Source: CAIUVD01 sp044338255 (GTDB taxonomy: Bacteria > Planctomycetota > UBA11346). Taken from it: a stretch of DNA of 64,000 bases. Numbering within the stretch: the first letter of the stretch is position 1; each line of letters opens with the position of its first letter. Made by a program: the position numbers and the translations under genes. The stretch spans positions 4,414-68,413 of the forward strand of contig JBIILZ010000004.1 in NCBI GenBank assembly GCA_044338255.1. The letters are read 5' to 3'. Positions 28,418-37,561 of this stretch are shown here, in pieces. The notes under the pieces are model-generated. The model was not told the origin of the DNA. It was given only the letters and a program-made list of their open reading frames with translations, and ran no database searches.

Positions 28418-29488
28418 ATGAGATCACGCACATGTCTGTTGCTGGGCGTCGGCTGTCTGCTCGCGGCCCAGGCGGTTTCGACCTGGTGGTGTACGCCGCA
28501 ACGCGGCGAACTGACCCCCAATCGCGACGTCTACGAAGCGCTGACCCCGGGCGAATTGGCAGGCACCTTGATGCTCGGCGGTTTCCGCGGCCTGGCCTGC
28601 GATCTGCTGTGGTTGCGCGCCGATTCGGCGAAGGAAAACGGCCGCTTCTACGAATCGGTGGCGTTGTTCGAGGCCATCAGCCGCATCCAGCCGCGCTTCG
28701 AGCAGCCCTGGCAGTTCATGTCTTGGGATCTCGCCTACAACCTCAGCCACGAGGTCGAGGATCGCGACGCCAAGTGGTCGTGGATCATCGCCGGCATCGA
28801 CACCAACGTTCGCGGCGTCACGCGCAATCCGCAGAGCGAACGCCTGCTGCGCCACTTGGCGTGGATGTTCCATCACAAGGGTGATCTGTTCCACGATAAG
28901 ATCGAAGCCCTGGCCTGGGCCTCGCGGCTCAATCCGCTGCTCAAAGAGGTCAATGCCCGGGTCAAACCCGGGTACCAGGTGGCCTTGCTTGAGGAGGGTA
29001 TCGGCACCAGCAACTTCTCCATCTCGGCGCGGCTCTACCAGGCGTGCATCGCCCTCGGCGACGGCTCCCTCGATGGCCAGGGCCGGCTCTCGGCGCAGTT
29101 CGTGCGGCGCATGGTGCCCCTGGCTCTGGAGAGCGATGGCAATCTCAAGCGCAACCAGAGCCGTCATCTCGAAGCCCTCAAGCGCTACGTCGATTCCCTG
29201 CAGGCCTGGGATGTGGTGATCGCCTGGGCGAATGCGCCGGCCGCCAATCCCTACGAGGTCGGCCAGCACAAGGTCACCCTCGACAGCGTCGAGCGCAACG
29301 AAGGCCGCCTGCGCCGCAAGGCCGCGCAGTATTGCTACGATCTCGCTCCCGACAGCGATACCGCCGAGAAGACCGCGCAGGCGATCCTCGCCCGCAACTG
29401 GAGCGAGGCCCTGCGCCACCTACAGCGTCCGGGATGGAAGTCCGCCGCCAGCAATTCACGCATCCATTGGCTCGACGAACCCGGATGA
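28418..29488 (+). CDS. Hypothetical membrane-anchored helical-repeat protein of the ABC operon
   Basis: 356 residues. One N-terminal hydrophobic segment (CLLLGVGCLLAAQAVSTWW) is a signal or anchor. The rest is helical with TPR-like character (for example FYESVALFEAISRIQPRFEQPWQFMSWDLAYN and EALRHLQ near the end). It begins one base after the permease stop and overlaps ribF by ATGA, so it probably works with the ABC transporter. I know no functional assignment for the family. Confidence 0.65.
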   Translation: MRSRTCLLLGVGCLLAAQAVSTWWCTPQRGELTPNRDVYEALTPGELAGTLMLGGFRGLACDLLWLRADSAKENGRFYESVALFEAISRIQPRFEQPWQFMSWDLAYNLSHEVEDRDAKWSWIIAGIDTNVRGVTRNPQSERLLRHLAWMFHHKGDLFHDKIEALAWASRLNPLLKEVNARVKPGYQVALLEEGIGTSNFSISARLYQACIALGDGSLDGQGRLSAQFVRRMVPLALESDGNLKRNQSRHLEALKRYVDSLQAWDVVIAWANAPAANPYEVGQHKVTLDSVERNEGRLRRKAAQYCYDLAPDSDTAEKTAQAILARNWSEALRHLQRPGWKSAASNSRIHWLDEPG

Positions 29489-30342
29489 GCGTCTTGTGTC
29501 TGGGAAAATTCGACGCCCTGCATCGCGGTCATCGGGCCCTGGCAGAGCGCGCGGCAGCCCATGGCGGGCCGGTGCAGCTGCTGAGTTTTGCAGGCATGGC
29601 CAAGATCCTCGGCTGGCAGCCGCGACTACCGCTGACGGCGCCGCTCGATCGGACGCGCATCCTGGCGACCTGGCCGGGTACGCCGGGTGAGCTCGACCTG
29701 CCCTTTGCCGACATCCAGCCGCTCGATGCCCTGGGTTTCATCCGTCTGCTGCAATCCCGCCTCGGTGCCACCGCCGTGGTCGTGGGCGAGAACTTCCGTG
29801 GTGGTCGCGGCCGTCAGGCCGATGTCGCGGCCTTCACCCGCGCCGGGGTCGAGGCGGGTCTAACGGTGCTGGCGGTGAGCCAGATCGCCGATGCCGAGGG
29901 CCCAGTGTCGAGTACCCGCGTGCGTAGCGCCCTGGACGCCGGCGACGTGATCGCGGTCGAGGCCCTGCTTGGCCGCCGCCATCGACTGCTCGGGCGGGTC
30001 GTCCGTGGCGACGGCCGGGGTCGGCAGATCGGCATCCCCACTGCCAATCTCGGCGAGCGTGCTAATCAGGAGCCCGGTACCGGGGTCTACGCCGCCTGGG
30101 CGATCGTCGGCGGGCAGCGCTTGCCGGCGGTGGTCAATGTCGGCCGCGTACCGACCGCCGGCGAGGACCGGCCGTTGACCGTCGAAGCCCATCTGCTTGG
30201 CTGGCAGGGAGATCTCTACGAGGCTCCGCTGGCCCTCGAATTCGTCGCGCGTTTGCGCGCTGAACGGCGCTTTTCCGGGTTCTCGGAACTGGTCGCGCAG
30301 ATCCATCTCGATATCGCCAACGCGGCGACATTCCTCGGCTGA
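29485..30342 (+). CDS. ribF: Bifunctional riboflavin kinase/FAD synthetase
   Basis: 285 residues. The N-terminal FAD synthetase (nucleotidyltransferase) domain has GKFDALHRGHRAL (usually GxFDGxHxGH) and SSTRVRSAL. The C-terminal riboflavin kinase domain has GRGRQIGIPTANLG and GVYAAWAIV, ending in a usual helix. It converts riboflavin to FMN and FAD. The gene begins by ATGA overlap with the preceding gene. Confidence 0.94.
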   Translation: MSVLCLGKFDALHRGHRALAERAAAHGGPVQLLSFAGMAKILGWQPRLPLTAPLDRTRILATWPGTPGELDLPFADIQPLDALGFIRLLQSRLGATAVVVGENFRGGRGRQADVAAFTRAGVEAGLTVLAVSQIADAEGPVSSTRVRSALDAGDVIAVEALLGRRHRLLGRVVRGDGRGRQIGIPTANLGERANQEPGTGVYAAWAIVGGQRLPAVVNVGRVPTAGEDRPLTVEAHLLGWQGDLYEAPLALEFVARLRAERRFSGFSELVAQIHLDIANAATFLG

Positions 30343-30382
30343 GGTCGACGCCATCGCAGGTGGCAATGAGGACAAGCGGCTT

Positions 30383-30407
30383 AGAGTCAGTCGCGATGAC
30401 TGACTCT
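30383..30407 (+). promoter_or_regulatory. Hairpin enclosing the mrp start codon
   Basis: AGAGTCAGTC (30383-30392) and GACTGACTCT (30398-30407) are perfect complements around GCGAT. The ATG (30396-30398) spans loop and stem. Folding in the mRNA could hide the initiation site. Confidence 0.6.
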
Positions 30408-31469
30408 GTTACGGCGGTGCGCGCCGCCTTGTCGCTGGTGCAGGATCCTGACCTGCACCAGGACCTGGTGACCCTCAACATGATCCGCAATCTGCGCATC
30501 GAGGACGGCATCGCCCGCTTCGATCTGGTGCTCACCACCGGTGCCTGTCCGGTGAAGCAGCAGCTTGAGGACCAGTGCCGGGCGGCGGCGCTCTCGGTGG
30601 CTGGCGTGACCCGCGCCGAGATCGCAGTCAGTGCCGAGGTCCCCAAGGGCGCCGACGGCAAGAACGTCCTCCCCGGCGTGCGTAAGCTGATCGGCGTGGG
30701 CTCGGGCAAGGGCGGCGTCGGCAAGAGCACTGTCACCGTCAATCTCGCCCTGGCCCTGGCCAAGACCGGTGCCCGCGTCGGCATCCTCGATGCCGACATC
30801 TATGGGCCTTCGATCCCGACCATGATGGGCGTCAATCGCCAGCCGACGGTGGTCGAGCGCAAGCTGGTCCCGGTCGAGGCTCACGGCATCAAGCTTATCT
30901 CTATCGGTTTCCTCATCGAGGAGCGGCAGGCGATCGTGTGGCGTGGGCCGATGCTGGTCGGGGCCTTGAAGCAGTTCCTCTCCGACGTCGCCTGGGGCGA
31001 GCTTGATTACCTGCTCGTCGATCTGCCGCCCGGCACCGGTGATGTGCAGCTGACTCTGGCCCAGAACGCGCCCTTGGCGGGCGTGGTCATCGTCTCCACG
31101 CCGCAGGCGGTGGCCTTGGCGGATGTCCGCCGCTCGGTGTCGATGTTCGAGAAAGTCGGGGTCAAGGTTTTCGGCGTGGTCGAGAACATGAGCGAGTTCG
31201 TGTGTCCGCGCTGCGGCCATGTCGAGCCGATCTTCGGCGTCGGCGGCGCCGAGCGCGAGGCCGCCGCCATGCACTTGCCCTTCCTCGGCCGCGTGCCCCT
31301 GGAGATCGGCGTGCGCGAGGCCGGTGATGCCGGCACGCCGGTGATCATCGCCCATCCCGATTCGGTCTCGTCACGGGCCTTCGTGGCCATCGCCGAGCGC
31401 GTCGCGCAACGAGTCTCGATCGCCGCGCTCACCGCTTCGTCAGCGACCGCCGTACCTGCTTCACCCTAG
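30396..31469 (+). CDS. mrp: Mrp/NBP35-type iron-sulfur carrier ATPase
   Basis: 357 residues. An N-terminal MIP18-like domain (about 1-85, with NMIRNLRIEDG and TTGACPVKQQLEDQ) precedes the P-loop ATPase: GSGKGGVGKST at 102-112, DADIYGPSIP, DLPPGTGDVQLTL, and CPRC around residue 263, the cysteine pair that holds the bridging Fe-S cluster. It carries Fe-S clusters to apoproteins. ATG 30396 (MTDSVTAVRAAL) fits the family start but sits in a hairpin with no clear ribosome-binding site close by. Confidence 0.95.
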   Translation: MTDSVTAVRAALSLVQDPDLHQDLVTLNMIRNLRIEDGIARFDLVLTTGACPVKQQLEDQCRAAALSVAGVTRAEIAVSAEVPKGADGKNVLPGVRKLIGVGSGKGGVGKSTVTVNLALALAKTGARVGILDADIYGPSIPTMMGVNRQPTVVERKLVPVEAHGIKLISIGFLIEERQAIVWRGPMLVGALKQFLSDVAWGELDYLLVDLPPGTGDVQLTLAQNAPLAGVVIVSTPQAVALADVRRSVSMFEKVGVKVFGVVENMSEFVCPRCGHVEPIFGVGGAEREAAAMHLPFLGRVPLEIGVREAGDAGTPVIIAHPDSVSSRAFVAIAERVAQRVSIAALTASSATAVPASP

Positions 31470-31470
31470 G

Positions 31471-32340
31471 ATGACCATGACCATCACCGCCATCACCGAT
31501 CATGAGCTGCCCGTACTGCGCATCGCCAACGAGCTCGGCGAAGCCCTGATCCATCTGCATGGGGCGCACCTCGTGCACTTCCAGCCGCGCGGCCATCAGC
31601 CGGTGCTGTGGATGAGCGGCTCAAGTTATTTCGTCGACGGCAAGCCGATCCGTGGCGGGGTGCCGGTGTGCGGTCCGTGGTTCGGTCCGCATGCCACGGT
31701 CGCGACCCTGCCTGCGCACGGCCTGCTGCGTCAGCGCCGCTGGAGCCAGCTCAGCAGCCGCGAGCTCGCCGATGGGCGGACCGAGGTGGTCTTGTCGCTG
31801 ACTAGCGACGCCGCCATGCACGCGCTCTGGCCGCATCCGTTCGCCGCCACCTTGAGCGTGGTGGTCGGGGCCTCGTTGACCATGGAACTGTCGCTGCGCA
31901 ATACCGGCGTGGCGCCGTTCCTGCTCGGCGAAGCGCTGCATACCTATTTCAGCGTTTCGGATGTGCGCACCATCCGCCTCACCGGCCTCGCCGGCGTGAC
32001 CTTCCTCGACAAGGTCGACGGCGGTGCGCGCAAGGTGCAGGGTCCCGAACCCTTGGCGATCAGCGCTCAGACCGATCGCGTTTATCTCTCTGCCAACGAT
32101 ACCGTGGTCATCGATGATCCGGGCCTAGCGCGGACCATCACCGTCAGCAAATCCGGTAGCGGCGCGACCGTGGTGTGGAATCCGTGGATCGAAAAAGCCC
32201 AGGCGATGGTCGATTTCGGCGATGATGAATGGCCAGCTATGGTCTGCGTCGAAGCCGCCAACACCGCTGACAGCACGGTCGTGGTGCCGCCGGCCTTCAC
32301 CCATCACCTGACCCAGGTGATCAGCGTCGCCCGTCGCTGA
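31471..32340 (+). CDS. D-hexose-6-phosphate mutarotase (YeaD-like)
   Basis: 289 residues of the galactose mutarotase fold. LIHLHGAHLVHFQPRGHQPVLWMS, the turn PIRGGVPVCGPWFG, catalytic His in LPAHGLLRQRRW, and the acidic ALHTYFSVSDV and later WNPWIEKA and CVEAAN segments match the glucose-6-phosphate 1-epimerase branch. It starts one base after mrp and ends one base before the next gene, so the three form a unit. Confidence 0.92.
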   Translation: MTMTITAITDHELPVLRIANELGEALIHLHGAHLVHFQPRGHQPVLWMSGSSYFVDGKPIRGGVPVCGPWFGPHATVATLPAHGLLRQRRWSQLSSRELADGRTEVVLSLTSDAAMHALWPHPFAATLSVVVGASLTMELSLRNTGVAPFLLGEALHTYFSVSDVRTIRLTGLAGVTFLDKVDGGARKVQGPEPLAISAQTDRVYLSANDTVVIDDPGLARTITVSKSGSGATVVWNPWIEKAQAMVDFGDDEWPAMVCVEAANTADSTVVVPPAFTHHLTQVISVARR

Positions 32341-32341
32341 G

Positions 32342-33067
32342 ATGCGGCTGTTGTTGCTGCGAGTGGTGTTGCTGCGAGTGGTGTTGCTGCGAGTGGTGTT
32401 GCTGCGAGGGGTCCCGCTGCTGTGCGTGCTGCTGCTGGCCTGCGGATGCTCGTCGGTGGTTCGCACCATGCCTCCGCCGGGTCTCACGCCGGCGCATCAA
32501 CTGACGGTGTTCACCGATGGTTTCCACAGCGGCGTGGTCCTCGACAAGGCGGCGCTGCCGGTGACCCTCGACCCGCAAGGTGGCGATGAGCCGGCCTCGT
32601 GGCCGCAGCAGACCCTACATTTCGGCGAGTTGAAATGGACCGCGGGCTACGACAACTCCATGTGGCATGCCCTCGGCCTGGTCATCATTCCCGGTGAGGG
32701 CGTGGTGCAGTCGGATCATACCCGCCCCGGTCTGGTCGATGTCCCCGGCCTCGAACTCGGCAAGCTGCGGATGTGGAATTTTCCGGTGAATCAGGAGGGC
32801 ATGGATGCGGTGGTGGTCAATCTCAAAAAGAATTGGTTCGAAGGCGAGATCATGCCCCGAGAGATCGGTACGCCCTCGACGTTGTACCCGGCCCAACACA
32901 CATGGTCGGTCTATCACAATTGCCATGACTTCACCCTCGACCTGTTGCGCTCGGCCGGGCTCGATCTCTATCCGCGGTGGCTGTATCTCGCTGGCGGAAT
33001 GACCACCGACCTCGACGAAGCCCAGAGTGAGATGGCTCGCGCTGGGGTCACCGTCATCGGGAAATGA
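32342..33067 (+). CDS. DUF2459-like lipoprotein with repeat-expanded signal peptide
   Basis: 241 residues. The signal peptide has three VVLLR-type pentapeptides encoded by a 15-bp DNA repeat, then a lipobox ending at Cys34 (LLAC). The mature part begins LTVFTDGFHSGVVLDK, which resembles the DUF2459 start, and later has HTWSVYHNCHDFTLDLLRSAG, like a papain-fold His/Asn region with NCHD. Function unknown; outer- or inner-membrane attachment on the periplasmic side is expected. Confidence 0.75.
   Translation: MRLLLLRVVLLRVVLLRVVLLRGVPLLCVLLLACGCSSVVRTMPPPGLTPAHQLTVFTDGFHSGVVLDKAALPVTLDPQGGDEPASWPQQTLHFGELKWTAGYDNSMWHALGLVIIPGEGVVQSDHTRPGLVDVPGLELGKLRMWNFPVNQEGMDAVVVNLKKNWFEGEIMPREIGTPSTLYPAQHTWSVYHNCHDFTLDLLRSAGLDLYPRWLYLAGGMTTDLDEAQSEMARAGVTVIGK
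32353..32412 (+). repeat. Four 15-bp repeats inside a signal peptide
   Basis: Unit GTTGCTGCGAGTGGT, three perfect copies and a fourth with one change. It stays in frame, so each gain or loss changes the hydrophobic segment by five residues. Confidence 0.95.
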
Positions 33068-33099
33068 TTGGGGAAGGCAGCTGCCAGCTTTCAGCCGTC

Positions 33100-33223
33100 A
33101 GGGGCCAGTGACCAGGGGCCAGTGGCCAGGGACCAGGGACCAGGGACCAGAGACCAGAGGCCAGAGGCCGGGGACCAGAGGCCAGGGACCAGGGGCCAGG
33201 GGCCAGCGACCAGCGACCAGCCC
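33100..33223. repeat. Heptamer repeat tract B (GGGACCAG orientation)
   Basis: About 17 degenerate 7-bp units of the GGACCAG/AGACCAG/GGCCAGG type, the reverse complement of tract A. It lies between the convergent lipoprotein and glyQS genes. Confidence 0.92.
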
Positions 33224-33237
33224 CCAATCACCGGGTC

Positions 33238-34980
33238 TCAGCCCTCGATGCGCGTGCGTACCTGTGCCACCGCCTCGGCGATGGGGATGCGGACCTGCTC
33301 GGTAGTGTCGCGGTCACGGATGGTGACCTGGCCATCGGTGAGCGAATCGTAGTCGATGGTGATGCACAACGGGGTGCCGATCTCATCGTGCTTGGCGTAG
33401 CGTTTGCCGATCGCGCCCTTGTCGTCGTATTTGGCATTGATGCCGGCCTGCAGCAGGGCGGCGATAATCTCGCGGGCCTTTTCCGGGAGGCCGTCCTTCT
33501 TCATCAACGGCAGCACCGCGCATTTGATCGGGGCGAGCTTGGGGTGCAGCTTGAGCACCGTGCGCGTGACCGGCTTGCCGTCCTTGTCCTTGCGCTCCTC
33601 CTCGTGGTAGGCATCGAGCAGGAAGCACAGCAGGGCGCGGGTGGCACCGGCGGCAGGCTCGATGACATAGGGCAGGTAGCGCCAGGGTTTGGCGCCGGTC
33701 TTGGGATTGACGTTGTCGACGTCGATGTACTCAAGGTTTTCGCCGGACGCATCCTGATGCGCATGCAGGTCGTGGTCGGTTCGCGAGGCGATGCCTTCGA
33801 GCTCGCCCCAGCCCCAGGGGTATTCGTACTCGACGTCGAAGCACTGATCGGCGTAGTGCGCGAGTTCGTCCTTTTCGTGCGGGCGGAATTTGAACTTCTG
33901 CGGATAGTTGGCGTAGCGCTGCCACCAGGCCATGCGCTGGGCCTTCCAGTAGTCCATCCACTCGCCCTGGGTCCCCGGTTCGCAGAAGAACTCCATCTCC
34001 ATCTGCTCGAATTCGCAGGAGCGGAAGATGAAGTGCTCGACGGTGACTTCATTGCGGAACGACTTGCCCATCTGGGCGATGCCGAACGGCGGCTTGAGGC
34101 TCATCGAGTTCATGACGTTCTTGAACTGCACGAACATCGCCTGTGCGGTTTCCGGACGCAGGTAGACCATGGCGGTGTTGGTGACCTGTTCGGCGACCGC
34201 CCGCAGCATCTTGGCGCGCTCGCCGGACTCGATGGCTTTTGCCAGGGCGCCGCTCTCGGCGAGTTTGCCGAAGTGGGCCTTGATGGCGGCGGTGAGATCG
34301 GGTTCGAGGGTCAGCTTGGCGGTGACCTCGGCCACGTCCTGCATCGGATCGACCGCACCGAGTGGGGTGCGGAACATCAGATTGAACTGCTTTTCAGCGG
34401 TCAAGAACGGGCAGCCGATCAACGGGCTGACATAGCCACGCCAAGCCCAGGTCTGCGTCGGCGCGGTCGCGCCCTTGGGGATGAAGCCGAACTCGGTGGC
34501 GCTCAGCGCGTGCAGGCCGGTGAGGACGTTGCCGTCGCGTTCGAGGGCGACGCCGAAGTTCTTCTCGATGATCTCGGCGTAGGTCTTGGCGATGCCCTTG
34601 TCGACGCAGGTGATCGGCAAGGCGCCGGGCACGCTCGGACGCGGGGCCTTGTCGGCGCGGAAGCGCTCCTTCGAGACCTGGCAATCCACCAGCGGATCGG
34701 CGAACCCGGCAGCATGGCCGGAGGCCCGCCAGACATTGGGGTGCATGATGATCGAGGCGTCGATGCCGACTACGTTTTCGCGCGTGGTGACCATGTCCTT
34801 CCACCACTCGCCCATGAGGTTGCGCTTGAGCTCGGCGCCCAGCGGGCCGTAATCGTAGGCGCTCTTCAGGCCGCCGTAGATTTCCGAGGACTGGAACACG
34901 AAGCCGCGGTTCTTGCACAAGGCGACAAGTTTCTTCATCACGTCGGGAACAGCGTGCAGTGCAGGAGCGGATTCGGTCAT
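33238..34980 (-). CDS. glyQS: Glycyl-tRNA synthetase, alpha2 (eukaryote-like) type
   Basis: 580 residues. Class II features: KNRGFVFQSSEIYGGLKSAYDYGPLGAELKRN (motif 1 region), FRNEVTVEHFIFRSCEFEQMEMEFF (motif 2), and the late GATRALLCFLLDAY (motif 3), then an anticodon-binding domain (KCAVLPLMKKDGLPEKAREI, KRYAKHDEIGTPLCITIDYDSL). It charges tRNA-Gly as a homodimer. The internal region of about 120 residues after motif 1 is typical of this class. Start ATG 34980 has GAGGTGA upstream. Confidence 0.96.
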   Translation of the reverse strand: MTESAPALHAVPDVMKKLVALCKNRGFVFQSSEIYGGLKSAYDYGPLGAELKRNLMGEWWKDMVTTRENVVGIDASIIMHPNVWRASGHAAGFADPLVDCQVSKERFRADKAPRPSVPGALPITCVDKGIAKTYAEIIEKNFGVALERDGNVLTGLHALSATEFGFIPKGATAPTQTWAWRGYVSPLIGCPFLTAEKQFNLMFRTPLGAVDPMQDVAEVTAKLTLEPDLTAAIKAHFGKLAESGALAKAIESGERAKMLRAVAEQVTNTAMVYLRPETAQAMFVQFKNVMNSMSLKPPFGIAQMGKSFRNEVTVEHFIFRSCEFEQMEMEFFCEPGTQGEWMDYWKAQRMAWWQRYANYPQKFKFRPHEKDELAHYADQCFDVEYEYPWGWGELEGIASRTDHDLHAHQDASGENLEYIDVDNVNPKTGAKPWRYLPYVIEPAAGATRALLCFLLDAYHEEERKDKDGKPVTRTVLKLHPKLAPIKCAVLPLMKKDGLPEKAREIIAALLQAGINAKYDDKGAIGKRYAKHDEIGTPLCITIDYDSLTDGQVTIRDRDTTEQVRIPIAEAVAQVRTRIEG

Positions 34981-35191
34981 GGTCACCTCGAAGGGGGGTG
35001 CGCAGGGTAGATCGCGGTCCGAGGCAGTCCAGTGATGGGCGGGCTTTCCGGCTCGGTAAAATCCCTGCATGCGGAACCACCGCCCGGTTGTCGTCAGTCA
35101 CCCCCGGGATGCCGGGGTCTGATGCATGAAACCGTACGTAAGTGGTACCGCCGTCGCATCGGCAGACACGCGTTCCCGGGGTCGAGGCGCT

Positions 35192-36232
35192 CTAAGGGGC
35201 GAGGATGAATACCGGAGCGGCCCAGACGCCGGCGGCGGCGGCGGCAGTCATGATCCGGGCACGGGCGGCGACGTCGCGGGTGCGGGCGGTACTCGCGGCG
35301 ACGGTGACGCCGACGGCATGCAGCGGGGCAGTGGCGAAGGTGCTCGCCAGCACGGTGCGCAGGGCCGCGTCATCGAGGACCTTGCCGCCAGCGGACAAAC
35401 TGCCGCCCGCGGACAAGCTGCCATCGGCGGCCAGGGCCACGGTCAGCGGCAGGGTCGCGACACCGATGACCAGTTGCACCGGCGTGCCGGCGGGCGGACA
35501 GGCGCCGCTGTAGGCTTCGAAGCGTTGATCAAAGTTGGCTCCGGGAAACGGACTGGCGAGCAAGGCATCGGGCTCGTCGAAGACCACCGCCACCGAGCGC
35601 GTGGCATCGAGCATGAAGATCTCGCGGGCCTGGGCTTTGCCATCGGCGCCATTGGTGTACACGGTCTGGAAGCGGCTGCCGACATAGACGAAGGGCAGGG
35701 CCGGATAGGGCTGATCGACGACCCGGTCACGGATCAGGGAACTGGCGGGAATCTCCAGCCATTGCTTGGCGGCATTCTGCCAGCGCACGGTGAGCGTCAC
35801 CGGCGTGCCGCGAGCGGGATGGCCGCTGCCTTCATCGGCGGGCTGGCCATCGCCGAGGCCGAGGGCGGCGATGCTCGCGGCCTTCACCAGTTGGCCGAGC
35901 GTGGTCTCGAGGCGGATGAGGGCCTCATGGCTTTTGCCGTCCTTTAGGCAGGCCAGCACTTCTAAGCCATCGACGGGACCCTGGTCCATATTGATGGCCC
36001 CGGCCAGGACCACGCATTTACCTTTGACGATCTGCACCCCGGGGGCGAGCTCTTCGAGAGTCCCCAGATCGGCCGCGGGTTGGACCACGGGCTTGGGGAG
36101 TTGCGGAAAGCCATGCAGGAGATCGCGGGTCGCCTCGGGCAGGACCTTGGGGCTGGGTGGCGCATCGTGCTCAGCCGCCTGGACGCAGACGGTTGCCAGC
36201 GCCACACTCAGGAGCGCGATGCGCCAGGACAT
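35192..36232 (-). CDS. Secreted YdjY-domain-like protein
   Basis: 346 residues. Signal peptide MSWRIALLSVALATVCVQAA. The body follows the YdjY pattern: VKGKCVVLAGAINMDQGPVDGLEVLACLKDGKSHEALIRLE, then GTPVTLTVRWQNAAKQWLEIPASSLI, LPFVYVGSRFQTV and SVAVVFDEPDALLASPF (about 180-240). A two-copy SLSAGG repeat and a biopolymer transport ExbD-like tail segment (VLASTFATAPLHAVGVTVAAST) follow. It overlaps the DUF1611 gene by one base (TGATG). YdjY proteins are frequent in Planctomycetota; function unknown. Confidence 0.75.
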   Translation of the reverse strand: MSWRIALLSVALATVCVQAAEHDAPPSPKVLPEATRDLLHGFPQLPKPVVQPAADLGTLEELAPGVQIVKGKCVVLAGAINMDQGPVDGLEVLACLKDGKSHEALIRLETTLGQLVKAASIAALGLGDGQPADEGSGHPARGTPVTLTVRWQNAAKQWLEIPASSLIRDRVVDQPYPALPFVYVGSRFQTVYTNGADGKAQAREIFMLDATRSVAVVFDEPDALLASPFPGANFDQRFEAYSGACPPAGTPVQLVIGVATLPLTVALAADGSLSAGGSLSAGGKVLDDAALRTVLASTFATAPLHAVGVTVAASTARTRDVAARARIMTAAAAAGVWAAPVFILAP

Positions 36233-37503
36233 CAGCGGGATCCTTTGGTGAGCGCTTTAACGGCCTTTTTGGGCGCGGTTTTTTCCTTTTTTTTCAGGCT
36301 TTTTTCGATGCTGGTTATCTTGGCCGGGCTTTTCCTGTTCAGACTTTTCTTGGTCGGGCTTTTCGCTTTGATCGTCACCGCGGGCTTGGCGCTGGTCTTG
36401 CGCTGGGCGCGTTTGGCGGCGCGGGCCGCGAGCACCGCGTCGGCCAGACGCTTGCAGCCGTCGGCACCTTCGCGGATGACGTCGGCCACCGGCAGACCGG
36501 TCTCTTTGTTGGCGGCGGCGATAGCAGCCGCCGCTTCATCATCGGTCAGTTCGAGGGTGTTGAGGGCAATGCCCACGACCTTGCCAGGATGCACCGGGGC
36601 CAGCACGCGCTCATAGAGATCAATGTAGGTGGCCAAAGGCGGGACCGGCGCATCGGTGTGCCGCAACAGCGTCCGGCGCGGATTATGGCAGAGGATCATG
36701 GCATCCGGGCAGGAGCCGTGCACCAAGCTCATGGCCGTGCCGCTATAGCACGGCGAGAGGATCGAATTCTGGCCCTCGATCAGCAGCACGTCGTGACCGC
36801 GATCATTCGACAGTACCAACTGCTCGACCATGCCGCCGGTGAAATCGGAGATCATCCGATCGACCGCCACGCCCCGGCCGGTGATGAGGATGCCATCCTG
36901 GCTGGTCGAGACGAAACGCGCCGCGACGTGGTATTTTTTGACGCTGTTGAGGTAGCGTTCGAGCATCAGGGCGACGGTGGTCTTGCCAATGTTGGCATCG
37001 GTGCCCACGGTCAGCACGCGGAAGGCCTTGGTCGAACGCGCCTTGCCGGTCGAGACGATGCGATCATCGGGAGTCGCGCGGAGGTTGACGAGTTCGACCG
37101 CGTAGCGGGCTGCGAGCGAGACCAGGTTGGGGTCGCCGTTGACGCTTTCGTGCAGGCCGCTGATGATCCCGATACGGTTGCGGATGGCCTCGTAGATCAG
37201 CGGTCGGATCGAATCCGGCAGCGAACCACCGGGGGTGTTGACGCCGATGACTAGCCACTCGACGCCGAGATCGAGGACTTCGCGGATCGTGCTCACCACC
37301 GGAATGTTCGTGTCGATGCCGGGCATCGACGAGAGATCGGTGCCGACATGCTTGGAGTCAAGCACGCACCGCACATCTTCTGGGCGGAAGCGCAAAAGGC
37401 CCATGGCGGTCTTGTTGCGATAGATGTCGCAGGTGCCTTCGGTAAGCACCGCCAGCTTGCGGTAGATGGGGTGAGTGGGGCGATAGGTGTGGAGTCCGGG
37501 CAT
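36232..37503 (-). CDS. DUF1611 family protein with lysine-rich tail
   Basis: 423 residues. Residues 1-355 are the DUF1611 fold: an N-terminal Rossmann-like domain (KLAVLTEGTCDIYRNKTAMGLLRF) and a P-loop-like domain with TVGTDANIGKTTVALMLERYL, STSQDGIL and LIEGQNS, related to dethiobiotin synthetase. Members occur beside dipeptide epimerases, where they may acylate or otherwise modify amino acids; no epimerase is adjacent here. The last 63 residues are dominated by Lys, Ala, Ser and Pro, like a histone H1 tail, which is unusual for the family. Confidence 0.9.
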   Translation of the reverse strand: MPGLHTYRPTHPIYRKLAVLTEGTCDIYRNKTAMGLLRFRPEDVRCVLDSKHVGTDLSSMPGIDTNIPVVSTIREVLDLGVEWLVIGVNTPGGSLPDSIRPLIYEAIRNRIGIISGLHESVNGDPNLVSLAARYAVELVNLRATPDDRIVSTGKARSTKAFRVLTVGTDANIGKTTVALMLERYLNSVKKYHVAARFVSTSQDGILITGRGVAVDRMISDFTGGMVEQLVLSNDRGHDVLLIEGQNSILSPCYSGTAMSLVHGSCPDAMILCHNPRRTLLRHTDAPVPPLATYIDLYERVLAPVHPGKVVGIALNTLELTDDEAAAAIAAANKETGLPVADVIREGADGCKRLADAVLAARAAKRAQRKTSAKPAVTIKAKSPTKKSLNRKSPAKITSIEKSLKKKEKTAPKKAVKALTKGSR

Positions 37504-37561
37504 GCACGGAGACTAAGCGCCGGCTCCCCCCGATGCATGCTGAAAATCGCCCCTGGCCTCC

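Noticed and set aside
33388..35010. A 540-codon plus-strand frame opposite glyQS
   Set aside because: Shadow of a clearly conserved synthetase; composition only.
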